A stretch of 24,167 nt of DNA, taken from UBA4729 sp038236865 (lineage in GTDB: Bacteria > Patescibacteriota > Saccharimonadia > Saccharimonadales > UBA4665). The notes under the pieces are model-generated. The model was not told the origin of the DNA. It searched no databases and saw only the letters and a program-made list of their open reading frames with translations. Within the stretch, counting starts at the first letter, position 1, and every line of letters begins with the position of its first letter. The stretch is taken from positions 1 through 24,167 of the forward strand of contig JBBRZI010000014.1 of the NCBI GenBank assembly GCA_038236865.1, written 5' to 3'. Both the position numbers and the translations under genes were made by a program. Positions 1 to 7,994 of this stretch are shown here, piece by piece.

Positions 1-1008
1 CAGTTTACGGTCATGGTCGCCGATAAAGGCATTGACCTGCGGATTGCGATTTCACCTGTCGTGTGGGGTGAGCAAGTAGTGATTCGGCTGCTCGATAAGT
101 CCGGCACGACGCTGCGGCTCGAGGATATGGGTTATCACGGCCGGGCACTGCGGACGATTCGCCGGGGCCTGGGGCGACCGAATGGCATGATTTTGACATC
201 GGGCCCAACCGGTTCAGGTAAATCAACTTCGCTGTACGCGTTGATTCAGGAAATCAAAAACGACACGATCAATATCGTCACTTTAGAGGACCCGGTCGAG
301 TACAAAATGGATGGGATCAATCAGATTCAGGTCAACGCCGAAGTTGGCTTGACCTTCGCGACGGGCTTGCGCTCTATCTTGCGCCAGGACCCCGATGTCG
401 TGATGGTTGGGGAAATCCGTGATAAAGAAACTGCTCAGTTGGCGGTCCAGGCGGCGCTGACCGGGCACCTGGTATTCAGTACGCTGCACACCAACAGTGC
501 GGCTGGTATTCTGCCGCGCTTACTCGATATGGGCATCGAACCGTTCTTGATCGCCTCGACCGTCCACACGGTCATTGGCCAGCGCCTGGTTCGCCGCATT
601 TCGACTGATAACGAAGCCTATACGTCCGATAAAGTTGAAACCCAAGCGGTCCAAGATGTCCTGGGCGGTCTGTTACCGAAGACAGAAGACGATCGAGCGG
701 CCGCTTCAGAGGACTTTGGCTACGAAAACTTGCCTCTAGCTACCGATAACGCTTATACTTTACACAAAGGCAAAGATAGCCCCGATACGCCACACGGCTA
801 TAAAGGGCGAATGGGTCTGTACGAAGTATTTGAGATTAGCGAAGAGATTCAGGAATTAATTTTGAAACGATCGACCAGCGCTGAAATCCAACGAAAAGCC
901 GAAGAGCAGGGGATGGTAACGATGCGTCAAGATGGCTATCTCAAGGCTTTGCAGGGCGCGACAACCCTAGCCGAGATCAACCGGGTAGCGGCCGAGGCTA
1001 GTTTGTAA
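1..1008 (+). CDS. pilB: PilB-type pilus extension ATPase, C-terminal part (5' end outside window)
   Basis: GspE/PilB-family secretion ATPase that powers pilus extension at the cytoplasmic face of the inner membrane. The frame is open from base 1, so the gene starts upstream and only the catalytic C-terminal domain is present. Walker A GPTGSGKST is at residues 68-76 of the fragment. It is followed by the Asp-box region (TLEDPVEY), Walker B (DPDVVMVGEIRD) and the His box (GHLVFSTLHTNSA). The C-terminal GYKGRMGLYE motif is typical of PilB rather than PilT. Oddity: the region between QRLVRR and GYKGR, which in most PilB/GspE proteins carries a four-cysteine zinc site, contains no cysteine and is a loose acidic segment. 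The stop lies 24 bases before pilT, so the two are probably co-transcribed. Family assignment is firm. Confidence 0.95.
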   Translation, partial: QFTVMVADKGIDLRIAISPVVWGEQVVIRLLDKSGTTLRLEDMGYHGRALRTIRRGLGRPNGMILTSGPTGSGKSTSLYALIQEIKNDTINIVTLEDPVEYKMDGINQIQVNAEVGLTFATGLRSILRQDPDVVMVGEIRDKETAQLAVQAALTGHLVFSTLHTNSAAGILPRLLDMGIEPFLIASTVHTVIGQRLVRRISTDNEAYTSDKVETQAVQDVLGGLLPKTEDDRAAASEDFGYENLPLATDNAYTLHKGKDSPDTPHGYKGRMGLYEVFEISEEIQELILKRSTSAEIQRKAEEQGMVTMRQDGYLKALQGATTLAEINRVAAEASL

Positions 1009-1032
1009 CATGAACAAGGTGGGAGAAAAATA

Positions 1033-2100
1033 ATGCAAGGCAAACCAAGAATCGAAGTTTTACTAGAAGAAGTTATTAAGAAAAAGGCTTCTGACTTGCA
1101 CATCCAAGTTGGCTTGCCGCCGATGCTGCGGGTTGATGGTGCGCTCGTGCCAATCACCGGCGCTGATGCGCTCGATGAAGAATCGATCGAAGCGCTGATC
1201 TTTGCCATACTCGACGAAGATCAAAAGCAAATACTACTCAAAGACAAAGAGTTCGACTTTAGTTTTGCATTCGGTGACCTCGGGCGCTTCCGGGTAAATG
1301 CCTTCCACGAACGTGGAAACTTGGCGGCGGCGCTTCGCCTGATCCCTAACGAAATCCTGACGATTGAACAGCTTGGTTTGCCACCAATCGTCGGTAAGTT
1401 TGCCGAATACCCCCGTGGTTTGGTGCTGATAACTGGCCCAACTGGTTCTGGCAAATCAACTTCTCTCGCGGCGCTAATCCACCGGATCAACGTCGAGCAA
1501 AGCAAACACATCATTACTATCGAAGACCCAATCGAATTTACCCATAAGTCTATAAAATCAGTCATCGTACAGCGCGAAGTCCACTACGACACCTACTCCT
1601 TCTCGGCCGCTCTGCGGAGTGCGCTGCGCGAGGACCCGGATGTTGTGCTGCTCGGCGAAATGCGCGACCTCGAAACCATCGCCAGCGCTATTACCATCGC
1701 CGAGACCGGGCATTTGGTGTTTGCAACGTTGCACACTAACAGCGCTTCGCAGAGTATCGACCGCATGGTCGATGTCTTCCCGCCGCACCAACAGCCGCAG
1801 ATTCGCTCACAACTGGCAAACATTCTGATGGCGATCTGCTCGCAGCGCTTGGCGCCGGCCATTGGCGGCGGGCGAATTGCTGCCGCTGAAATATTGATTG
1901 CGACGCCCGCCGTTCGCAATATTATCCGCGAAGGCAAAACCCACCAACTCGAAGCTGTCATTCAAACCGGTGCCGAGTTCGGCATGCAGAGCATGGACAA
2001 GACACTGGTCAACTTGGTGCACGCCGGCAGCATTACCTACGACGAAGCCCGCATGTTAGCCGTTGATATCGATGAACTCGACAGACTGATGAGAGGTTAA
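1033..2100 (+). CDS. pilT: PilT-type pilus retraction ATPase
   Basis: Hexameric ATPase that drives pilus retraction (twitching, DNA uptake, surface attachment). It is 355 aa, the normal PilT length. The N-terminal PAS-like region has the characteristic ASDLHIQVGLPP motif. Walker A GPTGSGKST is at residues 135-143, Walker B is DPDVVLLGEMRD, and the His box is GHLVFATLHTNSA. The retraction-specific AIRNLIRE motif appears as AVRNIIREGKTHQ, followed by GMQSMDKTL, which separates it from PilB. The start is supported by a purine-rich ribosome binding site (AAGGTGGGAG) about 9 bases upstream. It sits between pilB and pilC, the usual motor-platform order. Confidence 0.96.
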   Translation: MQGKPRIEVLLEEVIKKKASDLHIQVGLPPMLRVDGALVPITGADALDEESIEALIFAILDEDQKQILLKDKEFDFSFAFGDLGRFRVNAFHERGNLAAALRLIPNEILTIEQLGLPPIVGKFAEYPRGLVLITGPTGSGKSTSLAALIHRINVEQSKHIITIEDPIEFTHKSIKSVIVQREVHYDTYSFSAALRSALREDPDVVLLGEMRDLETIASAITIAETGHLVFATLHTNSASQSIDRMVDVFPPHQQPQIRSQLANILMAICSQRLAPAIGGGRIAAAEILIATPAVRNIIREGKTHQLEAVIQTGAEFGMQSMDKTLVNLVHAGSITYDEARMLAVDIDELDRLMRG

Positions 2101-2101
2101 T

Positions 2102-2182
2102 ATGGGTGTAGTAAGTTATACAGTTAAAAATCCGGCAGCCCGAGCTACTCCCCAACTACCAACCACAGGCTCGCCATGCTGA
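2102..2182 (+). CDS. 26-aa leader ORF overlapping the pilC start
   Basis: Short ORF beginning MGVVSYTVKNPAAR and ending TTGSPC. Its ATG follows the pilT stop by one base and is preceded by AGAGG within the last pilT codons, a reasonable ribosome binding site. Its TGA overlaps the pilC start in the string ATGCTGA. The pilC ATG has no Shine-Dalgarno sequence of its own, so translation of this ORF probably delivers ribosomes to pilC by termination-reinitiation. No known family is recognised. The peptide may have no function beyond coupling, or the ORF may be fortuitous. Confidence 0.45.
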   Translation: MGVVSYTVKNPAARATPQLPTTGSPC

Positions 2183-3396
2183 CGTTCAAATACGAGGCCC
2201 GCAACGCCACCACTGGCGAGAAGATCAAAGCCGAAGTGCAAGCCGAGAGCGAGCAAGCCGCCTCGCACCTGATTCGCGCGAACGGCTTGGCGCCACTGAG
2301 CATCGCGGTCGTGCACGAAAGTTCGAATAATCCACTCAGCAAATTTACGAATCGGATCAAGGCTAAAGATAAGATCTTGTTCTCGCGACAGCTATCGACG
2401 TTGATCAATGCCGGGTTGCCGTTGCTGCAAGCCCTGCGCAACGTCAACGACCAGACGACGAGCAAGCCGTTCCAGGTGCTCATCAATCACGTCATTAGTG
2501 ACATCGAGGGCGGAGCGTCGTTCTCTGTTTCGCTCGCCAAACACCCCGAGACGTTTAATCGGATATATTTGAGCTTGGTTGCGGCTGGGGAAGCCTCCGG
2601 TACGCTCGACTCGTCTCTTGAGCGAGTCGCCAATCAACAAGAAAAGGACGCTGAAGTCCTCAGCAAGATTCGGGGCGCATTGATCTATCCGGCAATCGTC
2701 ATGGTGGTTATGTTTGTTGTCTTGGCATTTATGATCGTCAAAGTGCTGCCCCAAGTGCAGGTGCTCTACGATGGTATCCCGGGGGCAAAGCTACCGTTAA
2801 TAACGGTAATTATGCTCGCTATTGCGCATTTCGTAATTAACTATTGGTGGATTGTTATCGCGGTTGCCGTCGGTGGCGGTGTGGCCTTTGCACGCTTCAT
2901 AAAAATCCCACTGGGCAAGGGGATTGTTGACCACGCGAAAATGCACGCCTGGCCGATCAAGACGCTATTCATGGAGCTATATATGGCGCGCTTTACTCGT
3001 ATGGGCACGACGCTGGTATCGAGTGGCGTACCGTTGCTGCAAATGCTCGAGATTACTGCCGATGCCATTAATAATGTCCACATCGAAGCCTCGATTGACC
3101 GAGCTATCGAAAAGGTGCGTGGTGGCAAATCGTTGGCCGATTCGCTGGAAGGCGACGTCAACTTCCTGCCGTTGGTACCAAACATGCTACGCATCGGTGA
3201 ACAGTCGGGTTCGATGGAGCAGATGATGGCCAAAGCAGCTGATTACTACGAGAAAGAGCTCGATAACCAGGTCAAAGCCATCTCCACAATTATTGAACCG
3301 GTGTTGATGGTGGTGATGGGCATCGCCGCCTTCATCATCGTCGCCGCCGTGCTGCTGCCGATCTATGGGCTGGCCGGTCAAAACATTGGTGGATAA
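2176..3396 (+). CDS. pilC: PilC/GspF inner-membrane platform protein of the type IV pilus
   Basis: 406-aa polytopic protein that links the PilB/PilT motors to pilus assembly. It has two repeated T2SF domains (about residues 60-190 and 265-390). Each contains the family pattern with FSRQLSTLINAGLPLLQAL in the first copy and FTRMGTTLVSSGVPLLQML in the second. The LVAAGEASGTLDSSLERVA and MLRIGEQSGSMEQMM motifs are also present. Hydrophobic segments lie near residues 169-191, 205-238 and 374-396. The N-terminus LTFKYEARNATTG matches the usual PilC start and fixes the initiation codon although no ribosome binding site is visible. It overlaps the leader ORF by 7 bases. Confidence 0.96.
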   Translation: MLTFKYEARNATTGEKIKAEVQAESEQAASHLIRANGLAPLSIAVVHESSNNPLSKFTNRIKAKDKILFSRQLSTLINAGLPLLQALRNVNDQTTSKPFQVLINHVISDIEGGASFSVSLAKHPETFNRIYLSLVAAGEASGTLDSSLERVANQQEKDAEVLSKIRGALIYPAIVMVVMFVVLAFMIVKVLPQVQVLYDGIPGAKLPLITVIMLAIAHFVINYWWIVIAVAVGGGVAFARFIKIPLGKGIVDHAKMHAWPIKTLFMELYMARFTRMGTTLVSSGVPLLQMLEITADAINNVHIEASIDRAIEKVRGGKSLADSLEGDVNFLPLVPNMLRIGEQSGSMEQMMAKAADYYEKELDNQVKAISTIIEPVLMVVMGIAAFIIVAAVLLPIYGLAGQNIGG

Positions 3397-3410
3397 GCAG
3401 TGAAGTATGC

Positions 3411-3439
3411 TTGCTTTTTAAAAATAATTTGCGTATTAT
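3411..3439 (+). promoter_or_regulatory. Sigma70-type promoter of the pilin gene
   Basis: TTGCTT (3411-3416) and TATTAT (3434-3439) are separated by exactly 17 bases, just after the pilC stop and about 40 bases before the pilin start. A separate promoter lets the abundant pilin be made at higher levels than the motor proteins. The TTGCTW -35 also appears before tRNA-Asp and tRNA-Val in this window. Confidence 0.7.
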
Positions 3440-3481
3440 CAAACCATAAGCATAAATAATAAGTAAAGGGGCACTTGCTTA

Positions 3482-3973
3482 ATGAAAAATTTCAGAAAAG
3501 ACAATAAAGGATTTACGATCATCGAAGTTTTGATCGTACTAGCTATCGCGGGATTGATCATGATGGTCGTCTTCTTGGCCGTTCCAGCATTGCAGCGCAA
3601 CGCTCGTAACACGCAGCGTAAGAGTGACGTGAGCGCAGTTTTAGGCTCGGTCAGCGAATATACGTCTAATAACGCTGGTAAATTGCCAGTAACAAGCGGT
3701 CAGTTTACGGTCCTATTTGTTGGCGCATCGCCGAAGCTTGGCTTCTATGATGACACGACAGCAACGAACGTCACGTACAACTATTCAGCTGCGCCACGGG
3801 CTGCACTGCCAACCGTACCGGCTATTAGTAGTAACGACGTCGTGAATGTCTATAACAACCTGAAGTGTAACGGCAACGCGCCAACGCTTACAGGCGCATC
3901 ATCGCGCAGTATCGCGGCTCTCTACAACATAGAAGGCTCTGGTGCCAACGTTCTTCAGTGTCAGGAAACCTAA
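3482..3973 (+). CDS. Type IV prepilin, probable major pilin (PilA-like)
   Basis: 163-aa class III prepilin. A short basic leader ends in KG10, the prepilin peptidase cleavage site, followed by FTIIEVLIVLAIAG. The conserved Glu5 of the mature protein is residue 15. The hydrophobic helix continues to about residue 38 and leads into a basic, soluble alpha segment (RNARNTQRKSDV). Two cysteines near the C-terminus (NNLKCNGN and VLQCQET) could form the pilin disulfide loop. A clear ribosome binding site (AAAGGGG) lies about 10 bases before the ATG. It has its own promoter and terminator, which argues for the major subunit, but this is inference. It would be exported and assembled by PilB/PilC after cleavage by the downstream peptidase. 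Confidence 0.9.
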   Translation: MKNFRKDNKGFTIIEVLIVLAIAGLIMMVVFLAVPALQRNARNTQRKSDVSAVLGSVSEYTSNNAGKLPVTSGQFTVLFVGASPKLGFYDDTTATNVTYNYSAAPRAALPTVPAISSNDVVNVYNNLKCNGNAPTLTGASSRSIAALYNIEGSGANVLQCQET

Positions 3974-3993
3974 GCTAGACTGATTGAACCTAC

Positions 3994-4026
3994 AATAAGC
4001 CCCGGCAACGGGGCTTATTTAATTTT
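3994..4026 (+). terminator. Intrinsic terminator of the pilin transcript
   Basis: Perfect 11-bp stem (AATAAGCCCCG / CGGGGCTTATT) with a GCAA tetraloop followed by a T-rich stretch, 20 bases after the pilin stop. It separates the pilin transcript from the peptidase gene. Confidence 0.9.
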
Positions 4027-4033
4027 GTGGTAC

Positions 4034-4039
4034 TATACT
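4034..4039 (+). promoter_or_regulatory. -10 box (TATACT) next to the prepilin peptidase start
   Basis: TATACT ends 4 bases before the ATG at 4044. Transcription would start at or just inside the start codon, giving a leaderless mRNA. No Shine-Dalgarno sequence is possible between them. No convincing -35 is seen; the upstream bases belong to the pilin terminator. Confidence 0.5.
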
Positions 4040-4043
4040 GCTA

Positions 4044-4877
4044 ATGATTATTGCTATTTTACTTGTACTTGGCCTCTGTTTCGGTAGCTTTGACAATGCC
4101 TTAGTGTGGCGCTTGCACGAGCTAAGTAAGCCTAAAAAGCAGCGGGTCGCCGGTGACGCCGAATTATCGATAAGTCGGGGGCGTTCGATGTGCCCAGACT
4201 GTCAACACAGCTTAGCTTGGTACGATTTGGTGCCGGTTGTCAGCTGGTTGAGCGTCGGCGGCAGGTGTCGATACTGCCACAAGCCCATCGCAATTCAGTA
4301 TCCGCTGGTCGAGCTGGCTACTGCCGGCCTGTTTGTTCTATCGTATGTGTACTGGCCAGTAGCATTACAGGGCAGTCAATGGGCCGTATTTGGGCTGTGG
4401 CTAGCCTTGCTGGTCGGGCTGATGGCGTTGTTGATCTACGATTTGCGTTGGCTGCTGCTGCCCAACAAATTGGTCTATCCCCTGGCAGGGTTGGCGGCTG
4501 TGCAAGCCCTGATCGGTATCGTCGGTGCCGCCAGCCCCGTTAAGGCCGCGCTCAATACGCTGCTGGCAGTGGTAGTTGGTGGCGGACTATTCTACGTCTT
4601 GTTCCAGATTTCAGACGGCAAGTGGATTGGCGGCGGTGATGTTAAATTGGGGTGGATCTTTGGTCTGGTGGTGGCTTCGCCACTCAGTAGCTTCTTGGTT
4701 ATCTTTCTGGCGTCCCTGATGGGCTGCCTTGTGGCACTGCCACTGCTCTTGACCAAGCGTCTAAAGAAGACGAGTGTTATCGCATTCGGGCCTTTCTTGA
4801 TTATTGCAACCATCGGAGTGCAGTTATTCGGGGCAGATTTGCTCGCATGGTATCAAAGAATGTTCTTCATCATTTAG
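4044..4877 (+). CDS. pilD: Prepilin peptidase / N-methyltransferase (type 4, A24 family)
   Basis: 277-aa polytopic membrane aspartic protease that cuts the leader from prepilins and methylates the new N-terminus. The N-terminal motif GSFDNALVWRL matches the family GSFLNVVIYRL. The cytoplasmic zinc site is complete: C50PDC53 and C75RYC78. The catalytic aspartates are Asp133 (LIYDLRWLLLPN) and Asp199 in the GGGD motif (IGGGDVKLG). Length and six or more hydrophobic segments are normal. It serves all five prepilins in this cluster. The start fits the family's N-terminus and lies directly after a -10 box. Confidence 0.95.
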   Translation: MIIAILLVLGLCFGSFDNALVWRLHELSKPKKQRVAGDAELSISRGRSMCPDCQHSLAWYDLVPVVSWLSVGGRCRYCHKPIAIQYPLVELATAGLFVLSYVYWPVALQGSQWAVFGLWLALLVGLMALLIYDLRWLLLPNKLVYPLAGLAAVQALIGIVGAASPVKAALNTLLAVVVGGGLFYVLFQISDGKWIGGGDVKLGWIFGLVVASPLSSFLVIFLASLMGCLVALPLLLTKRLKKTSVIAFGPFLIIATIGVQLFGADLLAWYQRMFFII

Positions 4878-4901
4878 CGCTTATACCTAACATGCTTATG
4901 G

Positions 4902-4907
4902 TATACT
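4902..4907 (+). promoter_or_regulatory. Extended -10 promoter of the first minor-pilin gene
   Basis: TATACT preceded by TGG (an extended -10, TGnTATACT) ends 7 bases before the ATG at 4915. The expected transcription start coincides with the start codon. No Shine-Dalgarno sequence is present. Confidence 0.6.
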
Positions 4908-4914
4908 TTACGGT

Positions 4915-5775
4915 ATGATAGGTGGCAACAAGCCGCATGGTTATACCATCGTTGAGACACTCATTTTCCTGGCAATCTCGAGCCTGATGTTTTTGTTGGC
5001 CGCGGCATTTATTTCCGGTAAACAGTCGGCGGTCGAGTTCAAACAGGGGATGAACGACATAAATACGCAGATCGGAAGCGTCGTCAACGACGTTGCGAAC
5101 GGCCAGTACCCTCCGTCCGCTACTTTTAGTTGTACGGCATTTGCGCTCGGTCCACCAGCTTTTACCGCGGCTACGACCGCCCAGGGTTCGAATGGTGGTT
5201 GTATTTTTCTAGGTAAAGTCATGCAGTTTAATGTCGCTGGCGACCCAACCGCTTACAATATCTACACGGTAGCCGCTCGACAAATGGACTCGACAGGGGC
5301 CTCAACCACATCCTTTGCGGCGGCCAAACCGATAGCGGTCGATATTGGCGGTGTCATCAACCTAACTCAGAAGAATACTCTGCAGAGCGGCCTGGTAGTG
5401 ACCAAAGTTTTGAAGTGTACCGGTAATTGTTCGGGCGGTACGCCCATCGGCTCGTTCGGATTCTTTGGTAGCCTAGGCAACTATGGCCTGTCGCAATCGA
5501 GTACTCCAGAATCTGGCGCTCAGACGGTGGTGACGGCGATCGTCCCAAATACCCCGGCAAACGGCACTTTCGGTGCCAACGAAGCCACGGCCGTCATTAA
5601 TATCAACGCTAAGACGGCGAATATCGGTACGGCTGACATCATTGGCAACGGCACCTATATTTTAGTGTGTTTCCAAAACGGTAATAGAAAGGGTAGTGTC
5701 AGCATCGGCGGCCAGAGCGGACAGCAGTTTACGACGGCGCTCGAGACCGGCACAGGGGTACCATCGGTATGCTGA
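4915..5775 (+). CDS. Pilin-like protein (minor pilin, class III leader)
   Basis: 286-aa protein with a short leader MIGGNKPHG9 and the prepilin core YTIVETLIFLAISS; Glu5 of the mature form is residue 14. A long C-terminal domain rich in Gly/Ser/Thr/Asn follows, with a cysteine pair in VLKCTGNCSGG and others near FSCTAF, GGCIF and VCFQN. It heads the group of four pilin-like genes that follow the peptidase, the position of FimU/GspH-type priming pilins, but sequence alone does not say which one it is. Its stop codon overlaps the next start in ATGCTGA. Expression is probably from the leaderless-type promoter at 4902. Confidence 0.82.
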   Translation: MIGGNKPHGYTIVETLIFLAISSLMFLLAAAFISGKQSAVEFKQGMNDINTQIGSVVNDVANGQYPPSATFSCTAFALGPPAFTAATTAQGSNGGCIFLGKVMQFNVAGDPTAYNIYTVAARQMDSTGASTTSFAAAKPIAVDIGGVINLTQKNTLQSGLVVTKVLKCTGNCSGGTPIGSFGFFGSLGNYGLSQSSTPESGAQTVVTAIVPNTPANGTFGANEATAVININAKTANIGTADIIGNGTYILVCFQNGNRKGSVSIGGQSGQQFTTALETGTGVPSVC

Positions 5776-6212
5776 AACATATAGACCGGCAATCACGGGG
5801 CGATACTATCGTTGAAGTCATGATCGCTTTGACTATCTTGAGTTTTGCGCTAACGACCTCTTATTCCACGGTAAACCGGAGCATGCAATCCGCTCGAAAT
5901 TCACAGGAGCACTCCGAAGCCCTCCAGTATCTAAATAGCCAGGTCGAATTGGCGCGGGCCGATGCTGCTGATGTTAACTTGTATAACGCACTCACTAGTT
6001 TTTGCATGAATGCGACAGCCAAGCCCGTTGCACTATCCGATCCAGCGTGCACAACTGGGACAGAGGGCTTCTACAAACTCAGCGACACCTACGTAAAAAC
6101 CCCCAGTTTTGGGCACAATCAGGATATTTTTACTTTTACCGTTACCTGGCAGGGTATCGGCCAGTTTGGCCAACAAACCGAGCAACTTAGCTATAAGATT
6201 CACCAGCCATGA
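5769..6212 (+). CDS. Pilin-like protein, PilV/GspI-type minor pilin
   Basis: 147-aa minor pilin. The leader ends at G11, followed by DTIVEVMIALTILSFAL; Glu5 of the mature form is Glu16. The EVMIALTILS core and a helical segment (SARNSQEHSEALQYLNSQVELARADA) resemble PilV/GspI minor pilins. Two cysteines (SFCMNA and DPACTTG) may pair. It overlaps the preceding gene by 7 bases (ATGCTGA) and the next by 4 (ATGA). No ribosome binding site is visible, so translational coupling is likely. Together with its neighbours it would prime pilus assembly at the tip. The exact paralogue name is inferred. Confidence 0.82.
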   Translation: MLKHIDRQSRGDTIVEVMIALTILSFALTTSYSTVNRSMQSARNSQEHSEALQYLNSQVELARADAADVNLYNALTSFCMNATAKPVALSDPACTTGTEGFYKLSDTYVKTPSFGHNQDIFTFTVTWQGIGQFGQQTEQLSYKIHQP

Positions 6213-6913
6213 ACATAGCCCGTCTGCCTGGCTCTAAGATTCGCTTGTCGCGCCGAAATCCAACTGACGCCGGCTTTACGATTATCGAACTAATGATCGC
6301 CCTAAGTATCCTGTCTTTAGTACTTTTGCTGAGTACCATCGGTATCGTGCAGATTGGCAAACTGTATTCGAAAGGCATGATTCAAGTCAACACCCAGAAC
6401 TCCGCCCGTAATATTATGAATAATATTGCATCGCAAATTCAGCTGGGCGGTGTTGTCCCACAGTTCATGGCGCCTAGTATCCCAAGCAGTTCAGGGGCAG
6501 TCTGTATCGGCAGTAAACGCTATAGCTTTATAGTTAATCATCAACTCACCAAAGCCCCGACTGACCACGCCCTATGGCTCGATGTCATGAACGGTAGCAG
6601 TACCTGTCTGCCGATCACCGCCTTGAGCTTAACAACTTCCGCCACGCCAGCTGATTCTTTGAACACTTCGAGCCCAAATAATGGCAGCGAGTTGCTGTCG
6701 ACCAATATGCGTCTGACCGATTTGAATATCACGAGCGCCAACGGCTTCTATACGATAACCGTCAGCCTAGCTTACGGTGACGACGACTTAATTAGTTATA
6801 CGCCACGGTCTGGAGCCACGCCGGCTGTCACTACCTGCAAAGGTGGCCCCGGGTCGGAGTATTGCGCCATCGCCACCCTAACCCAAACCATAGCGCCGAG
6901 AATGGCGGAATAG
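6209..6913 (+). CDS. Pilin-like protein, PilW/GspJ-type minor pilin
   Basis: 234-aa minor pilin with an unusually long basic leader (22 residues, ending DAG22). It is followed by FTIIELMIALSILSLVLLL, with Glu5 of the mature form at residue 27. The following region (NSARNIMNNIASQIQLGG) resembles the PilW/GspJ pattern. A cysteine pair near the C-terminus (VTTCKGGPGSEYCAIA) is visible. Its start overlaps the previous stop by 4 bases. Position between a PilV-like and a PilX-like gene supports the assignment. Confidence 0.82.
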   Translation: MNIARLPGSKIRLSRRNPTDAGFTIIELMIALSILSLVLLLSTIGIVQIGKLYSKGMIQVNTQNSARNIMNNIASQIQLGGVVPQFMAPSIPSSSGAVCIGSKRYSFIVNHQLTKAPTDHALWLDVMNGSSTCLPITALSLTTSATPADSLNTSSPNNGSELLSTNMRLTDLNITSANGFYTITVSLAYGDDDLISYTPRSGATPAVTTCKGGPGSEYCAIATLTQTIAPRMAE

Positions 6914-6915
6914 GA

Positions 6916-6921
6916 TACAAT
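6916..6921 (+). promoter_or_regulatory. -10 box (TACAAT) directly before the PilX-like gene
   Basis: TACAAT fills the short gap after the PilW-like stop. It ends immediately before one ATG (6922) and 6 bases before a second in-frame ATG (6928). The second fits a leaderless start. It would be an internal promoter of the minor-pilin operon. No clear -35 is seen. Confidence 0.45.
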
Positions 6922-6927
6922 ATGCTT

Positions 6928-7983
6928 ATGATAAGAACTAGACTTCATCAGAATGAAAAAGGCTTTGCGGCCTTAGTCATTGCCATGACGCTGGTCATCA
7001 TCCTCAGTCTATTAACAATCGGCTTTGCCCAGATCATTCGTAATGAATCGCGCCAGGCTCTCAATCGCCAATTGAGCAGTCAGGCCTATTACGCCGCCGA
7101 ATCGGGCATCAATGACGCGATCCGAGCCATTAAAGCCGGGTACACAGGCCGTAAAACTACTTGCGGCCCAATCACAGGTGTCCCGGGCCCCTCACAGTAC
7201 CTAGCGGATAATACGGTTAGTTCTGATACTGCCGCCAATACCAAGTGGACGTGTTTATTAATTGATACTGCTCCTATCTCTATCGATTACGGCTCAATCG
7301 ACACTGTTACCCCGACAGTGTTCACGGTGACGGCCGTTAACGCCTCCAACGTCGGTGTACCGGTCAGTAGCCTTACAATTGCTTGGCAAGATGCCAATAG
7401 CAGCGTCAATACGTTTCGCCCGTCGAGTGGCGTGACCAACAGTTCGTTCCCAAGGGCTTCCAGTTGGAGTGCACCCGGCGTATTGCGGCTGGCAGTAACG
7501 CCTTTTACGGCGATTGACAGGAGTACGCTACTCCAGAACACGTTTACGACATTCCTATACCCAAATAGTGGTGGTGTCGGCACTCCTGGCACTGTCAGTT
7601 ATAGCAATAACCAGACCCAATCGGGCGCAATCGTGAACGGTAACTGCAATATTGGTAACGCCGCTACTTTTACGCGTTATTGCGTCGCGACGATCAACTT
7701 TGCCTCTCCCGTACCGGCTGGTACCAAGTTATTGTTTAACCTACGGTCCATCTACAGCAACACCAACGCCCACATTACGGCCAATGGCGGCACGGCGCAC
7801 TTAGTCGGCCCCCAGGAAATTATTGACTCGACGGGGCAGTCACAGGATGTTCTTAAACGAATTCAGGTGCGCGTTCCGACCGGCGACAGTCAGCTATACC
7901 CAGGATTTGGTCTAGATTCGATCCAAGGAATCTGTAAAACTCTTTCCACATACCCCGGTTTTGCCTCGGGCTGTGGCTATTAG
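6928..7983 (+). CDS. PilX/GspK-like minor pilin
   Basis: About 351 aa from the ATG at 6928; 6922 and 6862 are alternative in-frame starts. The chosen start gives a leader MIRTRLHQNEKG12 of normal length and lies 6 bases after a -10 box; 6862 would be inside the previous gene. The mature N-terminus is FAALVIAMTLVIILSLLTIGF. The Glu5 typical of pilins is absent (Val17), as in GspK-type subunits at the pilus tip and in PilX-like proteins. The motif SSQAYYAAESGINDAIRAI after the helix is the standard PilX N-terminal signature. The large C-terminal domain is Ser/Thr/Asn rich, as expected for a surface-exposed domain. It ends 11 bases from the convergent recombinase gene. Confidence 0.85.
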   Translation: MIRTRLHQNEKGFAALVIAMTLVIILSLLTIGFAQIIRNESRQALNRQLSSQAYYAAESGINDAIRAIKAGYTGRKTTCGPITGVPGPSQYLADNTVSSDTAANTKWTCLLIDTAPISIDYGSIDTVTPTVFTVTAVNASNVGVPVSSLTIAWQDANSSVNTFRPSSGVTNSSFPRASSWSAPGVLRLAVTPFTAIDRSTLLQNTFTTFLYPNSGGVGTPGTVSYSNNQTQSGAIVNGNCNIGNAATFTRYCVATINFASPVPAGTKLLFNLRSIYSNTNAHITANGGTAHLVGPQEIIDSTGQSQDVLKRIQVRVPTGDSQLYPGFGLDSIQGICKTLSTYPGFASGCGY

Positions 7984-7994
7984 GCAGTAGTTAT

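Noticed and set aside
6862..6927. Longer start for the PilX-like protein
   Set aside because: It would add residues from inside the PilW-like gene and make an abnormally long prepilin leader; the starts at 6922/6928 follow a -10 box.
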